Part shown: in pieces, positions 53,624 through 62,470 of the stretch
How positions within the stretch are numbered: the first letter of the stretch is position 1
Layout of the letters: the number at the start of each line of letters is the position of its first letter
From: an uncultured Prevotellaceae bacterium
GTDB lineage: Bacteria; Bacteroidota; Bacteroidia; Bacteroidales; Bacteroidaceae
Direction of reading: 5' to 3'
Assembly (NCBI GenBank): GCA_902781315.1
Contig: CACZIT010000016.1
Location: forward strand, 35,934-99,933
DNA: 64,000 nt
Position numbers and translations under genes: made by a program
The notes under the pieces: model-generated
Database searches by the model: none
Seen by the model: only the letters and a program-made list of their open reading frames with translations
What the model was told of the DNA's origin: nothing

Positions 53624-53843
53624 ACTACGATGCACAAACACGTTATTTTGTGCAGAAAATGCGGTTTTGATGATATAGAACGGCATTTGCTTCAAGCAAC
53701 AACATGCGTTTTTATGCTATAAAGCTATGGTTTGGAGCATACAGAACTATGAGTTGTAGCGTACAGAACTATGAGATAGACGGTAGAAACCTATGCTCTA
53801 TAGCATCGAAACCTATGCTTTGTATAAAGTGGAAAGACATAGA
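53624..53843. repeat. 22-bp tandem dyad array 5 (ten units)
   Basis: Ten units with no indels, starting at 53624 and every 22 bp to 53822. The central units (from 53734, 53756, 53778, 53800) share GTACAGAACTATGAG-like or GAAACCTATGCT cores. The consensus is TAnARAnCTATGnnTT. Dyads are weaker than in arrays 2 and 3 but visible, for example AGCAT-n8-ATGCT at 53802 and CATA-n6-TATG at 53738. One unit matches a unit of array 4 at 14 of 22 positions (shared TACAGAA and ATG). Confidence 0.75.
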
Positions 53844-53856
53844 GAATACAAGAAAG

Positions 53857-53892
53857 ATAGCAACCTGTTGATTGTCAGCGGGTTGCTATTTT
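53857..53892 (+). terminator. Terminator-like hairpin upstream of thrA
   Basis: ATAGCAACC (53857-53865) and GGTTGCTAT (53881-53889) pair perfectly over 9 bp, followed by TTTG. Probably ends transcription from rlmD or the array. From here to 54117 is A/T-rich DNA with no convincing gene. Confidence 0.6.
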
Positions 53893-54117
53893 GATAAAAA
53901 ATGCTTCATTTTCGCGCTATTTGCTTCAAACCATCCGTTGCTCCATGCGACGGGCCTTATTTTGCGTTAACGAAAGTAAAAAAGAGGCGTTACAATCTGA
54001 AACTTGAGGAAGAAAGGGCACGCTGTCTTTTAAATGATAAGGTGGTCTTTGTAGGCGACATTCAACTTTTTTTACTTTTTCAGCCAAACAACCATTATTC
54101 TTTTCAACTTTTTTTCG

Positions 54118-54125
54118 TAACTTTG
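54118..54125 (+). promoter_or_regulatory. -7 box of thrA, leaderless type
   Basis: TAACTTTG, then CAGGC and the thrA ATG. The five-base gap means transcription would start at or just before the start codon. No attenuator of the Thr/Ile type is possible with this start. Confidence 0.65.
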
Positions 54126-54130
54126 CAGGC

Positions 54131-56572
54131 ATGAAAGTACTGAAATTCGGAGGCACGTCGGTGGGCACGGCAGAGAGCCTGCTCAACGTAAAGGCAATCG
54201 TGGAGAATGAGGCCAGGCAAGGGGAAGTGATAGCAGTGGTAAGCGCGCTGGGCGGCATCACCGACCAGCTCATCGGCACATCGCAAATGGCCCTGAAAGG
54301 CGACAAAGCCTGGCGCAAGGAACTGAGTGACATCATCGACCGCCACCACCAGCTCATCGGCGACGTGATAGCCGACGGGCAGCAGCGCGAAGAACTGACG
54401 GCGACGATTGACACGCTGTTCGACCAGCTGCAGTCGATTCTGTTCGGTGTCTACCTCGTGCGCGACCTGAGCCAAAAGACGCTCGATGCCATCGTGAGCT
54501 ACGGCGAGCGCGTCAGTTCGCACATCGTGGCGACTCTCATCAGCGGTGCCGTGCGCTTGAACGCCCGCAACTTCATCCGCACCGAGCGCAAGCACGGCCG
54601 GCACATGCTCGACACCGAGCTGACCTATCGGCTGGTGAGGGAAGCCTTCCAGGAGCTGCCCCGAACGGCCATAGCGGTTGTGCCGGGCTTCATAGCCCGC
54701 GACCGCGACACAGGCGAGACCACCAACCTGGGGCGTGGAGGCAGCGACTATACGGCCTCTGTCGTCGCAGCGGCACTTGGGGCCGACATGCTGGAGATTT
54801 GGACCGACGTCGACGGATTCATGACGGCCGACCCGCGCGTCATTAAGACAGCCTACACCATCGGCGAGCTCTCCTACGTGGAGGCTATGGAACTCTGCAA
54901 CTTCGGCGCCAAAGTGATTTACCCGCCCACCATCTATCCCGTTTGCGCTGAGAACATCCCCATCAGCGTGAAGAACACTTTCAACCCCAAGCATCCAGGC
55001 TCGCTCATCAAGCAGCACGTGGCCGACGACGGAAAGCCCATCAAGGGTATCTCGAGCATCAAGGGCACGGCCCTGATTACCGTGGCCGGACTCTCGATGG
55101 TGGGCGTGATTGGCGTGAACCGCCGCATCTTCACCACGCTGGCCAACTGCGGCATCTCGGTGTTCATGGTCAGCCAGGCATCGTCGGAGAACTCCACCAG
55201 CATCGGCATGCGCGAGGAGGATGCTCAGGAGGCTGCCCGCGTGCTGAACGAAGAGTTTGCCAAGGAAATCAGCACGGGCGCCATGTTCCCCATGCAGGTA
55301 GAAACGGGGCTGGCCACCATTGCCATCGTGGGCGAAAACATGAAGCGAACGCCCGGCATCGCCGGCAAGCTGTTTGGCACGCTGGGACGCAGCGGCGTGT
55401 CTGTGGTGGCCTTCGCCCAGGGTGCTGCCGAAACCAACATCTCGTGCGTCATCCGTGCGGAGGAACTGCGCAAGTCGCTGAACGTGCTACACGACTCGTT
55501 CTTCCTCTCCGACTACAAGGTGCTGAACCTCTTCGTGTGCGGCGTGGGCACGGTGGGCAGCAAGCTGCTGGAGCAGATACGCTCGCAATACGAGGAACTG
55601 AAGGAGCACTCGCGGCTGAAGCTGAACGTGGTGGGCATTGCCAGTTCGAAGCATGCCATCTACGAACGCGACGGCATCGACCTGGGCCACTATCGCGCCC
55701 TGCTGGACGCTTCGCCGGAAAGCAACGCCAGAATGCTGAAGAAGAGCATCCTGGAGATGAACATATTCAACTCGGTCTTTGTGGACTGCACGGCCAGTAA
55801 GGAGATAGCCGACCTCTATGAGGACCTGCTGAGCCACAACGTCAACGTGATTACGGCCAACAAGATTGCTGCATCGTCGGACTACCCGAACTACCTGCAG
55901 CTGAAGCAAACGGCCATGGAGCGCGGCGTGAAGTTCAGGTTTGAGACCAACGTGGGCGCCGGACTGCCCATCATAGGCACCATCAACGACCTGCGCAACT
56001 CGGGCGACCGAATCCTGAAGATAGAGGCCATCCTGTCGGGCACGCTCAACTTCATCTTCAACGCGCTGTCGGCCGACGTGCCTTTCTCGGAAGCCGTGAG
56101 AAGGGCCAAGGAGCAGGGCTACAGCGAACCCGACCCACGTATAGACCTGAGCGGAACCGACGTGGTGAGAAAGCTGGTTATCCTGACGCGCGAGGCTGGC
56201 TATCAGGTGGAGCAGAGGGACGTTGAGAAGCACCTCTTCGTGCCTGACGACATGCTGAGCGGCACACAGGAAGACTTCTGGCGCCGGTTGCCGGAACTGG
56301 ATGCCAAATTTGAGCAACGCCGACAGCGGCTGGAGGCCGAAGGCAAACGCTGGCGATTCGTGGCAACGATGGAAGGCGGCAGCACACGGGTGGCGCTGCA
56401 GGAAGTGGCACAGGGGCATCCCTTCTACAACCTGCAAGGCTCGAACAATATCGTGATGCTCACCACCGAGCGCTACCGCGAGTTCCCCATGCTCATACAG
56501 GGCTATGGCGCCGGGGCCAGCGTCACGGCTGCAGGCGTCTTCGCCAATATCATGTCGATTGCCAACATATAA
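54131..56572 (+). CDS. thrA: Bifunctional aspartokinase / homoserine dehydrogenase
   Basis: 813 residues. Aspartokinase domain 1-290: MKVLKFGGTSVGTAES (KFGGTS phosphate loop), VPGFIARDRDTGETTNLGRGGSDYTA (in parts). Two ACT domains at about 310-455 (ISVFMVSQASSENSTSIGM, SGVSVVAFAQGAAETNISCVI) give feedback control by threonine. Homoserine dehydrogenase from 460: FVCGVGTVGSKLLEQI, then VGAGLPIIGTINDLRNSGD with substrate residues and LSGTLNFIFN. First and third steps from aspartate to threonine and methionine. Normal length. Confidence 0.97.
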   Translation: MKVLKFGGTSVGTAESLLNVKAIVENEARQGEVIAVVSALGGITDQLIGTSQMALKGDKAWRKELSDIIDRHHQLIGDVIADGQQREELTATIDTLFDQLQSILFGVYLVRDLSQKTLDAIVSYGERVSSHIVATLISGAVRLNARNFIRTERKHGRHMLDTELTYRLVREAFQELPRTAIAVVPGFIARDRDTGETTNLGRGGSDYTASVVAAALGADMLEIWTDVDGFMTADPRVIKTAYTIGELSYVEAMELCNFGAKVIYPPTIYPVCAENIPISVKNTFNPKHPGSLIKQHVADDGKPIKGISSIKGTALITVAGLSMVGVIGVNRRIFTTLANCGISVFMVSQASSENSTSIGMREEDAQEAARVLNEEFAKEISTGAMFPMQVETGLATIAIVGENMKRTPGIAGKLFGTLGRSGVSVVAFAQGAAETNISCVIRAEELRKSLNVLHDSFFLSDYKVLNLFVCGVGTVGSKLLEQIRSQYEELKEHSRLKLNVVGIASSKHAIYERDGIDLGHYRALLDASPESNARMLKKSILEMNIFNSVFVDCTASKEIADLYEDLLSHNVNVITANKIAASSDYPNYLQLKQTAMERGVKFRFETNVGAGLPIIGTINDLRNSGDRILKIEAILSGTLNFIFNALSADVPFSEAVRRAKEQGYSEPDPRIDLSGTDVVRKLVILTREAGYQVEQRDVEKHLFVPDDMLSGTQEDFWRRLPELDAKFEQRRQRLEAEGKRWRFVATMEGGSTRVALQEVAQGHPFYNLQGSNNIVMLTTERYREFPMLIQGYGAGASVTAAGVFANIMSIANI

Positions 56573-56639
56573 TTACGCGACAAGAAAAAAAGATGCTGAA
56601 AAAGATTCAGAAAAGTTCGTTTATTCGCCGAATAATTCG

Positions 56640-56647
56640 TAAATTTG
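56640..56647 (+). promoter_or_regulatory. -7 box of lplA and the gcv genes
   Basis: TAAATTTG, 43 nt before the lplA ATG, with TTCG at 56616-56619 as a weak -33. Separates lplA-gcvT from thrA. Confidence 0.6.
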
Positions 56648-56690
56648 CAGCCTAGACGGAAATTCCGGCTGAAATACCTGAAAACTGGCA

Positions 56691-57683
56691 ATGATATACA
56701 TAGTCTGCCCCACGAGCGACAGGAAGCGACTTAGCTTCTATCTGGCAATGGAAGAACACGTGGCCCGCCACCTGAACACGGGCGACGACTGCTTCTTCAT
56801 GTGGCAGGTGGACCCGAGCGTGATATTCGGGCGCAACCAGCTGACGGAAGCCGAGGTGAACCTGGAGTTCTGCCGCGAGCATGGCATCGAGACCTATCGA
56901 AGGAAGAGCGGCGGCGGATGTGTGTATGCCGACAGGACGAACATCATGTTCTCCTACATCACACGGGACGAGCAGGTGAACTTCACGTTCAACCGTTACG
57001 TGAACATGGTGGCACTCATGCTGTGCCGACTGGGAATCGACGCACGTCCCACAGGACGCAACGACATACTGATTGACGGCCGAAAAGTGTCGGGCAACGC
57101 TTTCTACCACATCAGCGGCCACAGCATCGTGCACGGCACAATGCTCTACGACACGTGTTTGGAGAACATGGTGGGAGCCATTACGCCAAGCGACCGCAAA
57201 CTCGTGAGCAAAGGCGTGAAGAGCGTGCGACAGCGCATCGCCCTGCTGAAGGACTACACCGACCTGACTCTGGAGGAATTCAAGGAGTTCGTCAGACGCA
57301 ACCTCTGTCAGGAGGAACTGACACTCGGAGAGCAGGACATACGGGCCATCGAAGAAATCGAAAAGGAGTACCTGAGCGATGCTTTCATATTCGGTAAGAA
57401 TCCTGCCTACTCCGTCGTGAACCGGCAGCGCATAGAGGGTGTGGGCGAACTGGAGGTGCGCATGCAGGTGAAGGGGAACCATATTCGCGACATCAACCTC
57501 ATGGGCGATTTCTTCCTGGTGGGCGACCTCGACAACTGCCTGCTGAAGCCGCTCATCGGAGTGGAGCTGAAAGAAGAAAAGGTGAGGGAGGTAATCCCCG
57601 AACGGCTGGAGGACATTATCCTGAACCTGAAGCGGGAAGAATTTGTGAGTTTGATCATTAACAACAAACCCTATAAACTTTAA
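56691..57683 (+). CDS. lplA: Lipoate-protein ligase
   Basis: 330 residues. YRRKSGGGCVYADRTNIMFSYI is the adenylate and lipoate pocket, and TGRNDILIDGRKVSGNAFYHISGHSIVHGTMLYD (in parts) carries the catalytic Lys and the GNA motif. The C-terminal accessory domain (KGVKSVRQRIALL, then VRMQVKGNHIRDINLMG) is present, as in full LplA. It joins free lipoate to the H protein and other E2 carriers. It sits 4 nt before gcvT, so it is translated together with the pathway it serves. Confidence 0.94.
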   Translation: MIYIVCPTSDRKRLSFYLAMEEHVARHLNTGDDCFFMWQVDPSVIFGRNQLTEAEVNLEFCREHGIETYRRKSGGGCVYADRTNIMFSYITRDEQVNFTFNRYVNMVALMLCRLGIDARPTGRNDILIDGRKVSGNAFYHISGHSIVHGTMLYDTCLENMVGAITPSDRKLVSKGVKSVRQRIALLKDYTDLTLEEFKEFVRRNLCQEELTLGEQDIRAIEEIEKEYLSDAFIFGKNPAYSVVNRQRIEGVGELEVRMQVKGNHIRDINLMGDFFLVGDLDNCLLKPLIGVELKEEKVREVIPERLEDIILNLKREEFVSLIINNKPYKL

Positions 57684-57687
57684 ACCT

Positions 57688-58782
57688 ATGGAAGAAAAGA
57701 AAACATGTCTCTATGACAAACATGTAGCAATGGGTGCTCTGATGTCGCCGTTTGCAGGCTACATCATGCCTATTCAGTACACTAACATCGCCGACGAACA
57801 CCAGGCCGTAAGACAGGCATGCGGTGTGTTTGACGTCAGCCACATGGGCGAGGTGCTCGTCTCGGGTCCTGATGCCGAACGATACGTCAATCATATTTTC
57901 ACCAACGACGTCAGGGGCGCCGAGGACGGACAAGTGTTCTACGGCATGATGTGCTATCCCGACGGAGGCACCGTTGACGACCTGCTGGTCTACAAGATGG
58001 CTGCCGAGGAGTTTTTCCTCGTCATCAATGCTGCCAACATCGACAAGGATGTGGAGTGGATGGAACAACACCTGGAGGGCTTCAACGTGCATTTTGAGCA
58101 CCAGTCAGCTTACTACGGCCAGCTGGCCGTGCAGGGTCCGGAGGCAGAAGCCGTATGCGAAAAGGTGCTGGGGCTGGCCTGCAAGGACTTGAAGTTCTAC
58201 ACCGGCAAGAAGATGGACGTGGACGGCGAACAGATCATCATCAGCCGAACAGGCTACACGGGCGAAGACGGTTTCGAAATCTACGGCTCTCACTATTTCA
58301 TTCGCAACCAGTGGGAGAAGCTCATGGCCAGCGGACGCTGCAAGCCCTGCGGACTGGGCTGCCGAGACACACTGCGCTTTGAAGTGGGGTTGCCCCTCTA
58401 CGGCGACGAACTCTCTGCCGAGATTTCGCCCGTGATGGCAGGTCTCTCGATGTTCTGCAAGCTCGACAAGCCTGAATTCATCGGCAAGGAAGCTCTTGCT
58501 GAGCAGAAGGCAAATGGTGTGGAGAAGCGCGTCATCGGCATCGAACTGAAAGACAAGGCAATACCTCGTCACGGCTATGCTGTGCTGAAGGATGGCGAGA
58601 AGGTGGGCGAAGTGACCACTGGTTATCACTGCCTGTCGGTAGACAAGAGTGTCTGCATGGCTCTCGTCGAGACTCCTCATGCCAAGCTGGGCACGGAACT
58701 TGAAATTCAAATCCGCAAAAAGACCTTCCCGGGTGTTGTCGTGAAGAAGCGTTTCTACGACAAGCATTACAAAAAGGACTAA
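57688..58782 (+). CDS. gcvT: Glycine cleavage T protein (aminomethyltransferase)
   Basis: 364 residues. LYDKHVAMGALMSPFAGYIMPIQY, then CGVFDVSHMGEVLVSGPDAERYVNHIFTNDV, the folate-binding entry. RTGYTGEDGFEIY and CGLGCRDTLRFEVGLPLYGDEL (in parts) are signatures. The C-terminal beta barrel ends KKTFPGVVVKKRFYDKHY. Moves the methylene group to tetrahydrofolate and releases ammonia. The next gene, gcvH, starts 191 nt later. Confidence 0.97.
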   Translation: MEEKKTCLYDKHVAMGALMSPFAGYIMPIQYTNIADEHQAVRQACGVFDVSHMGEVLVSGPDAERYVNHIFTNDVRGAEDGQVFYGMMCYPDGGTVDDLLVYKMAAEEFFLVINAANIDKDVEWMEQHLEGFNVHFEHQSAYYGQLAVQGPEAEAVCEKVLGLACKDLKFYTGKKMDVDGEQIIISRTGYTGEDGFEIYGSHYFIRNQWEKLMASGRCKPCGLGCRDTLRFEVGLPLYGDELSAEISPVMAGLSMFCKLDKPEFIGKEALAEQKANGVEKRVIGIELKDKAIPRHGYAVLKDGEKVGEVTTGYHCLSVDKSVCMALVETPHAKLGTELEIQIRKKTFPGVVVKKRFYDKHYKKD

Positions 58783-58973
58783 AAGGGGAGTTGAAGAAGT
58801 TAAGGATGTTAGTAATTGAAATTTCGGATGTATGAACAAACTGCAGCCCCCAGAGGCAGTATCACCCAGCCCAGGCTAGTAGATTACAGGCCATACAGTC
58901 CGCTCAATACTACTTCCGATTAAGTTAGTAAGCAATCAAAAATCAATAATCATCAATAAAAAAATCAAGAATT
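58783..58973. other. Unexplained 191-bp gap inside the gcv cluster
   Basis: Not a recognisable riboswitch: I looked for the glycine aptamer layout and did not see it. It holds a short CTGC/GCAG hairpin near 58842 and G/C blocks (CAGCCCCCAGAGG, CCCAGCCCAGGC), unlike the flanking coding DNA. No open frame of note and no TAnnTTTG box. May be a transcribed linker that affects gcvH expression. Confidence 0.4.
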
Positions 58974-59351
58974 ATGGCAAAAGTTATTGAAGGACTCTAT
59001 TACAGCGAGTCACACGAGTTTGTACGCGTCGAAGGCGACTTCGGCTATGTAGGTATCACCGACTATGCTCAGCACGCACTGGGCAATGTGGTCTATGTTG
59101 ACATGCCCGATGTTGACGACGACGTGACGGCAGGCGAAGAGTTTGGTGCCGTGGAAAGCGTGAAGGCTGCCAGCGACCTGATTTCGCCCGTCAGCGGAAC
59201 TGTGGTGGAAGTGAACGAAGCCCTCGAGGACGAGCCTGAACTGATCAACAAGGATGCTTTCGAGAACTGGATTATCAAGGTGCAGCTCTCTGACAAGGCT
59301 GAATTGGAGAACCTGATGGATGCCGCTGCATACGAGGCCATCTGCAAGTAA
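58974..59351 (+). CDS. gcvH: Glycine cleavage H protein (lipoyl carrier)
   Basis: 125 residues, complete. The lipoyl Lys64 stands in AVESVKAASDLISPVSG. YSESHEFVRVEGDFGYVGIT opens the fold and EDEPELINKDAFENWIIK closes it. Carries the aminomethyl group between P, T and L proteins. The lipoate ligase is encoded 2.3 kb upstream. Confidence 0.97.
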   Translation: MAKVIEGLYYSESHEFVRVEGDFGYVGITDYAQHALGNVVYVDMPDVDDDVTAGEEFGAVESVKAASDLISPVSGTVVEVNEALEDEPELINKDAFENWIIKVQLSDKAELENLMDAAAYEAICK

Positions 59352-59362
59352 AAGTTTTCATT

Positions 59363-59440
59363 GGAAGTTAAAGAAGTCGGAAAATCCCGTCGGAATCTGC
59401 TTTGCTGAGACGCGCGGATAACGTGACTTCTTTAACTTCC
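59363..59440. repeat. Long hairpin between gcvH and gcvPA
   Basis: GGAAGTTAAAGAAGT (59363-59377) and ACTTCTTTAACTTCC (59426-59440) are exact complements over 15 bp, extended by C-G to 16, with a 46-nt loop. In the RNA it would be a stable stem right before the gcvPA start region. It ends at a T-rich stretch (TTCACTTTTT), so it may attenuate gcvPA or end the gcvH mRNA. Confidence 0.75.
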
Positions 59441-59462
59441 TTCACTTTTTAATACCTTTAAA

Positions 59463-60803
59463 ATGAACTATAAGTATTTCCCACATACCGAAGAAGACCT
59501 GCAGCAGATGTTGCTGACGTCGGGGGTGAAGTCGCTTGACGACCTCTATGCCGACGTGCCCGAGAGCATTCGTTTCCGCAAGGAATACAATCTGCCTGAG
59601 GCGCAGTCGGAAATGGAGCTTCGCCAGCTGTTCAACTCGATGGCCGAGCTCAACGAGCCACTCACCTGCTTTGCCGGTGCCGGCATCTACGACCACTACA
59701 GCCCATCGGTGGTACAGAACTTAATCGAGCGTTCTGAATTTCTGACCAGCTATACTCCCTATCAGGCTGAAATCTCACAGGGCACGCTCCACTACATCTT
59801 CGAATTTCAGTCGATGATGACCGAGCTCACGGGCATGGACATCTCGAACGCATCGATGTACGACGGGGCAACAGCCACAGCCGAAGCGGTGATGATGGCC
59901 TTTGCCAACGCCAAGAAGGCCACGAAGGTGCTCGTCTCAGAGACGGTAGACCCGAAGACGGTGCGCGTCGTCAACACCTATGCAAAATATCATGGTATCG
60001 ACATCGTAATGGTTGCCCAGAAGGACGGCGTCACCGACCGCGAAGACTTGCTGAAGAAACTCGCCGAAGGCGGAGTGGCAGGCGTGGTAGTACAGGCGCC
60101 TAACTACTTCGGCGTCATTGAAGACTTCACCGGCTTTGCCGATGCCGCCCACGAGCAGAAGGCTCTCTTCATCATCAACAGCATTGCTGCCGACTTGGCC
60201 ATTCTGAAGACTCCTGCCGAGTGGGGGGCCGACATCGCTGTGGGCGACGGTCAGTCGCTGGGCATTCCTATGACGTTTGGAGGCCCTGGCGTAGGATATA
60301 TGTGCTGTACCGAAAAACTCATACGCAAGATGCCAGGCCGCATCGTAGGTATGACGCAGGACAACCGCGGGCAGCGCGCCTTCGTGCTGACACTGCAGGC
60401 CCGCGAACAACACATTCGCCGACAGAAGGCCACTTCGAACATTTGCTCTAATCAGAGCCTGATGGCCCTCTATGTGACCATCTATCTCTCTGTGATGGGC
60501 AAGAAAGGCTTGCGCGAAGCTGCCGAGCAATCATATGCCGCCGCACACTACCTTTGCGACGAGCTTACGGCCACTGGGCTCTGCCACCTCACCTACAACC
60601 AGCCGTTCTTCAACGAGTTCTGCGTCACCTTCGACGACCTGACGGCCGACGAAATCCTCGAGACCTGCGCCGATTGGAACATTGCCGCCGGCGTGAAGAT
60701 TGACGACCACACGCTGATGCTGGCCGTCACAGAGCAGAGAACGCTTGAAGAGATGAGCGACTTAGTGAACATTATTAAAAGAATGAAGGAGGAAAAGGCA
60801 TGA
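59463..60803 (+). CDS. gcvPA: Glycine decarboxylase P protein, subunit 1
   Basis: 446 residues, the N-terminal half of the split P protein. MNYKYFPHTEEDLQQML, CFAGAGIYDHYSPSVVQNL, ISNASMYDGATATAEAVMMA and YTPYQAEISQGTLHYIFEFQSM (in parts) are signatures. The catalytic Lys is in the partner. AADLAILKTPAEWGADIAVGDGQSLGIP follows. Overlaps the gcvPB start by 4 nt, which couples synthesis of the two subunits one to one. Confidence 0.96.
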   Translation: MNYKYFPHTEEDLQQMLLTSGVKSLDDLYADVPESIRFRKEYNLPEAQSEMELRQLFNSMAELNEPLTCFAGAGIYDHYSPSVVQNLIERSEFLTSYTPYQAEISQGTLHYIFEFQSMMTELTGMDISNASMYDGATATAEAVMMAFANAKKATKVLVSETVDPKTVRVVNTYAKYHGIDIVMVAQKDGVTDREDLLKKLAEGGVAGVVVQAPNYFGVIEDFTGFADAAHEQKALFIINSIAADLAILKTPAEWGADIAVGDGQSLGIPMTFGGPGVGYMCCTEKLIRKMPGRIVGMTQDNRGQRAFVLTLQAREQHIRRQKATSNICSNQSLMALYVTIYLSVMGKKGLREAAEQSYAAAHYLCDELTATGLCHLTYNQPFFNEFCVTFDDLTADEILETCADWNIAAGVKIDDHTLMLAVTEQRTLEEMSDLVNIIKRMKEEKA

Positions 60804-62308
60804 ACAACAAGCTCTATGGAAACCTGATTTTCGAACTTTCGAAAGAAGGACGTCGCGGCTACTCGCTGCCCAAAACAAACTTTAAGCACTCAACGAGCGA
60901 ACTGCCAGCAGCCTTGTGTCGTGGTAAGGAGGCAGAACTGCCTGAGTGCGACGAGCTGACTGTGGTGCGCCACTATACCAATCTGAGTCACAACAACTTC
61001 GGCGTGAACGACGGGTTCTACCCGCTCGGCTCTTGCACGATGAAATACAACCCCATTATCAATGAGGAGATTGCGGCCATGAAAACGTTTGCAGGCCTTC
61101 ATCCACTGCAGCACGCCGACACATGCCAGCATGCGTTAGAGCTCTATTACGTGCTCCAGGAATCGTTGGCCGAGCTCACGGGGCTGAGCGAATTCACCCT
61201 CAATCCTTGTGCTGGTGCTCACGGTGAGTTGACAGGCCTAATGGTGATTCGTGCCTATCACATGAGCCGTCAGGACGAGCGTCGCACCAAGGTGCTCATC
61301 CCAGACTCTGCCCACGGTACCAACCCGGCATCGGCAGCTGTTTGCGGCTTGGATGTCGTCGAAGTGAAGAGCTTGTCCGACGGAACCGTCGACGTGGACG
61401 ACCTGAAGCGCCTGCTTACAGAGTGTGGCGAAGAAGTGGCTGCCATGATGATGACAAACCCCAACACTTTGGGCATCTTCGAGCACGCCATACCCGAAAT
61501 CACGAAACTCGTTCACGACTGCGGCGGTCTGATGTACTACGATGGCGCCAACCTGAACCCCATGCTGGGTGCTTGCCGTCCAGGCGATATGGGCTTCGAC
61601 GTTTGCCACATCAACCTGCACAAGACTTTCTCGACACCTCACGGCGGTGGCGGTCCCGGCAGCGGTCCGGTCGGCGTACGTGAAGGACTCGAGCAGTTCC
61701 TCCCCACCCCACGTGTCGTCATGCGGGAAAGCGAGGAAGAGGGAGTGTCGTTCCACGTGGAAACCGGCGACTATGAAAAGTCACTGGGCAGCATCGGCAA
61801 CTTCTTCGGAAATTTCGGTGTCATGCTCAAGGCTTATACTTACATCCTCTCGCTGGGTCGTGAGAATGTGAAGATGGTCGGCCCGCTCGCAACACTGAAT
61901 GCCACCTACATCAAGGAGTCGCTGAAGGATGTCTACGAACTTCCTATCGACGGACTGTGCAAGCACGAGTTCGTGTTCGACGGCTTGAAGGACAAGTCTA
62001 CGGGGGTGACCACGATGGACGTGGCGAAGCGTCTGCTTGATTATGGCTATCATGCTCCCACCATTTACTTCCCGCTGCTCTTCCACGAGAGTCTGATGAT
62101 AGAGCCCACCGAGAACGAATCGAAGGAAACGCTTGACGACTTCATTGCTGTGATGCGCCGCATTGCCGAAGAAGCTAAAACCGATCCAGAACTGGTGAAG
62201 ACGGCTCCCCACAACACACCTATAGGACGTGTTGACGACGTGCTCGCCGCCAAGCATCCCATCGTTACATGGCGTCAGCTGCAAGCTGAAGCCAACGAGA
62301 CTATCTGA
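60800..62308 (+). CDS. gcvPB: Glycine decarboxylase P protein, subunit 2
   Basis: 502 residues, the catalytic half. The PLP Lys275 is in CHINLHKTFSTPHGGGGPGSG. GSCTMKYNPIINEEIA and AHGTNPASAAVCGLDVVEV are family landmarks. Binds glycine as the PLP imine and passes the decarboxylated unit to GcvH. Overlaps gcvPA by 4 nt (ATGA). Confidence 0.97.
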   Translation: MNNKLYGNLIFELSKEGRRGYSLPKTNFKHSTSELPAALCRGKEAELPECDELTVVRHYTNLSHNNFGVNDGFYPLGSCTMKYNPIINEEIAAMKTFAGLHPLQHADTCQHALELYYVLQESLAELTGLSEFTLNPCAGAHGELTGLMVIRAYHMSRQDERRTKVLIPDSAHGTNPASAAVCGLDVVEVKSLSDGTVDVDDLKRLLTECGEEVAAMMMTNPNTLGIFEHAIPEITKLVHDCGGLMYYDGANLNPMLGACRPGDMGFDVCHINLHKTFSTPHGGGGPGSGPVGVREGLEQFLPTPRVVMRESEEEGVSFHVETGDYEKSLGSIGNFFGNFGVMLKAYTYILSLGRENVKMVGPLATLNATYIKESLKDVYELPIDGLCKHEFVFDGLKDKSTGVTTMDVAKRLLDYGYHAPTIYFPLLFHESLMIEPTENESKETLDDFIAVMRRIAEEAKTDPELVKTAPHNTPIGRVDDVLAAKHPIVTWRQLQAEANETI

Positions 62309-62327
62309 GAAATCAACGTCAAGAAAG

Positions 62328-62422
62328 TTCTGTCCAAAGCAAGAGGGGGACATATTGCGATGCATCCCTGGCTTTAGAATCATCGCAAGGGATTTTGCAG
62401 GTGTCCCCTTCTTGGGCAGAAA
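62328..62422. repeat. 95-bp imperfect hairpin between gcvPB and lpdA
   Basis: TTCTGTCC (62328-62335) pairs with GGGCAGAA, AAGAGGGGGACA (62341-62352) pairs with TGTCCCCTTCTT (one mismatch), and TTGCGATG (62355-62362) pairs with CATCGCAA (62381-62388). The stem is thus in three blocks with small bulges. The multi-block pairing suggests a folded RNA or a miniature inverted-repeat element. Confidence 0.7.
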
Positions 62423-62470
62423 GTTTGGTACGAATGATATAAATACTTTTTACTAAATATCTGAATAGTA

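Noticed and set aside
53901-54134. 77-residue frame upstream of thrA
   Set aside because: It overlaps the thrA promoter box and its product has no known features.
58783-58973. Glycine riboswitch before gcvH
   Set aside because: Neither the tandem aptamer cores nor a matching linker could be found by eye.
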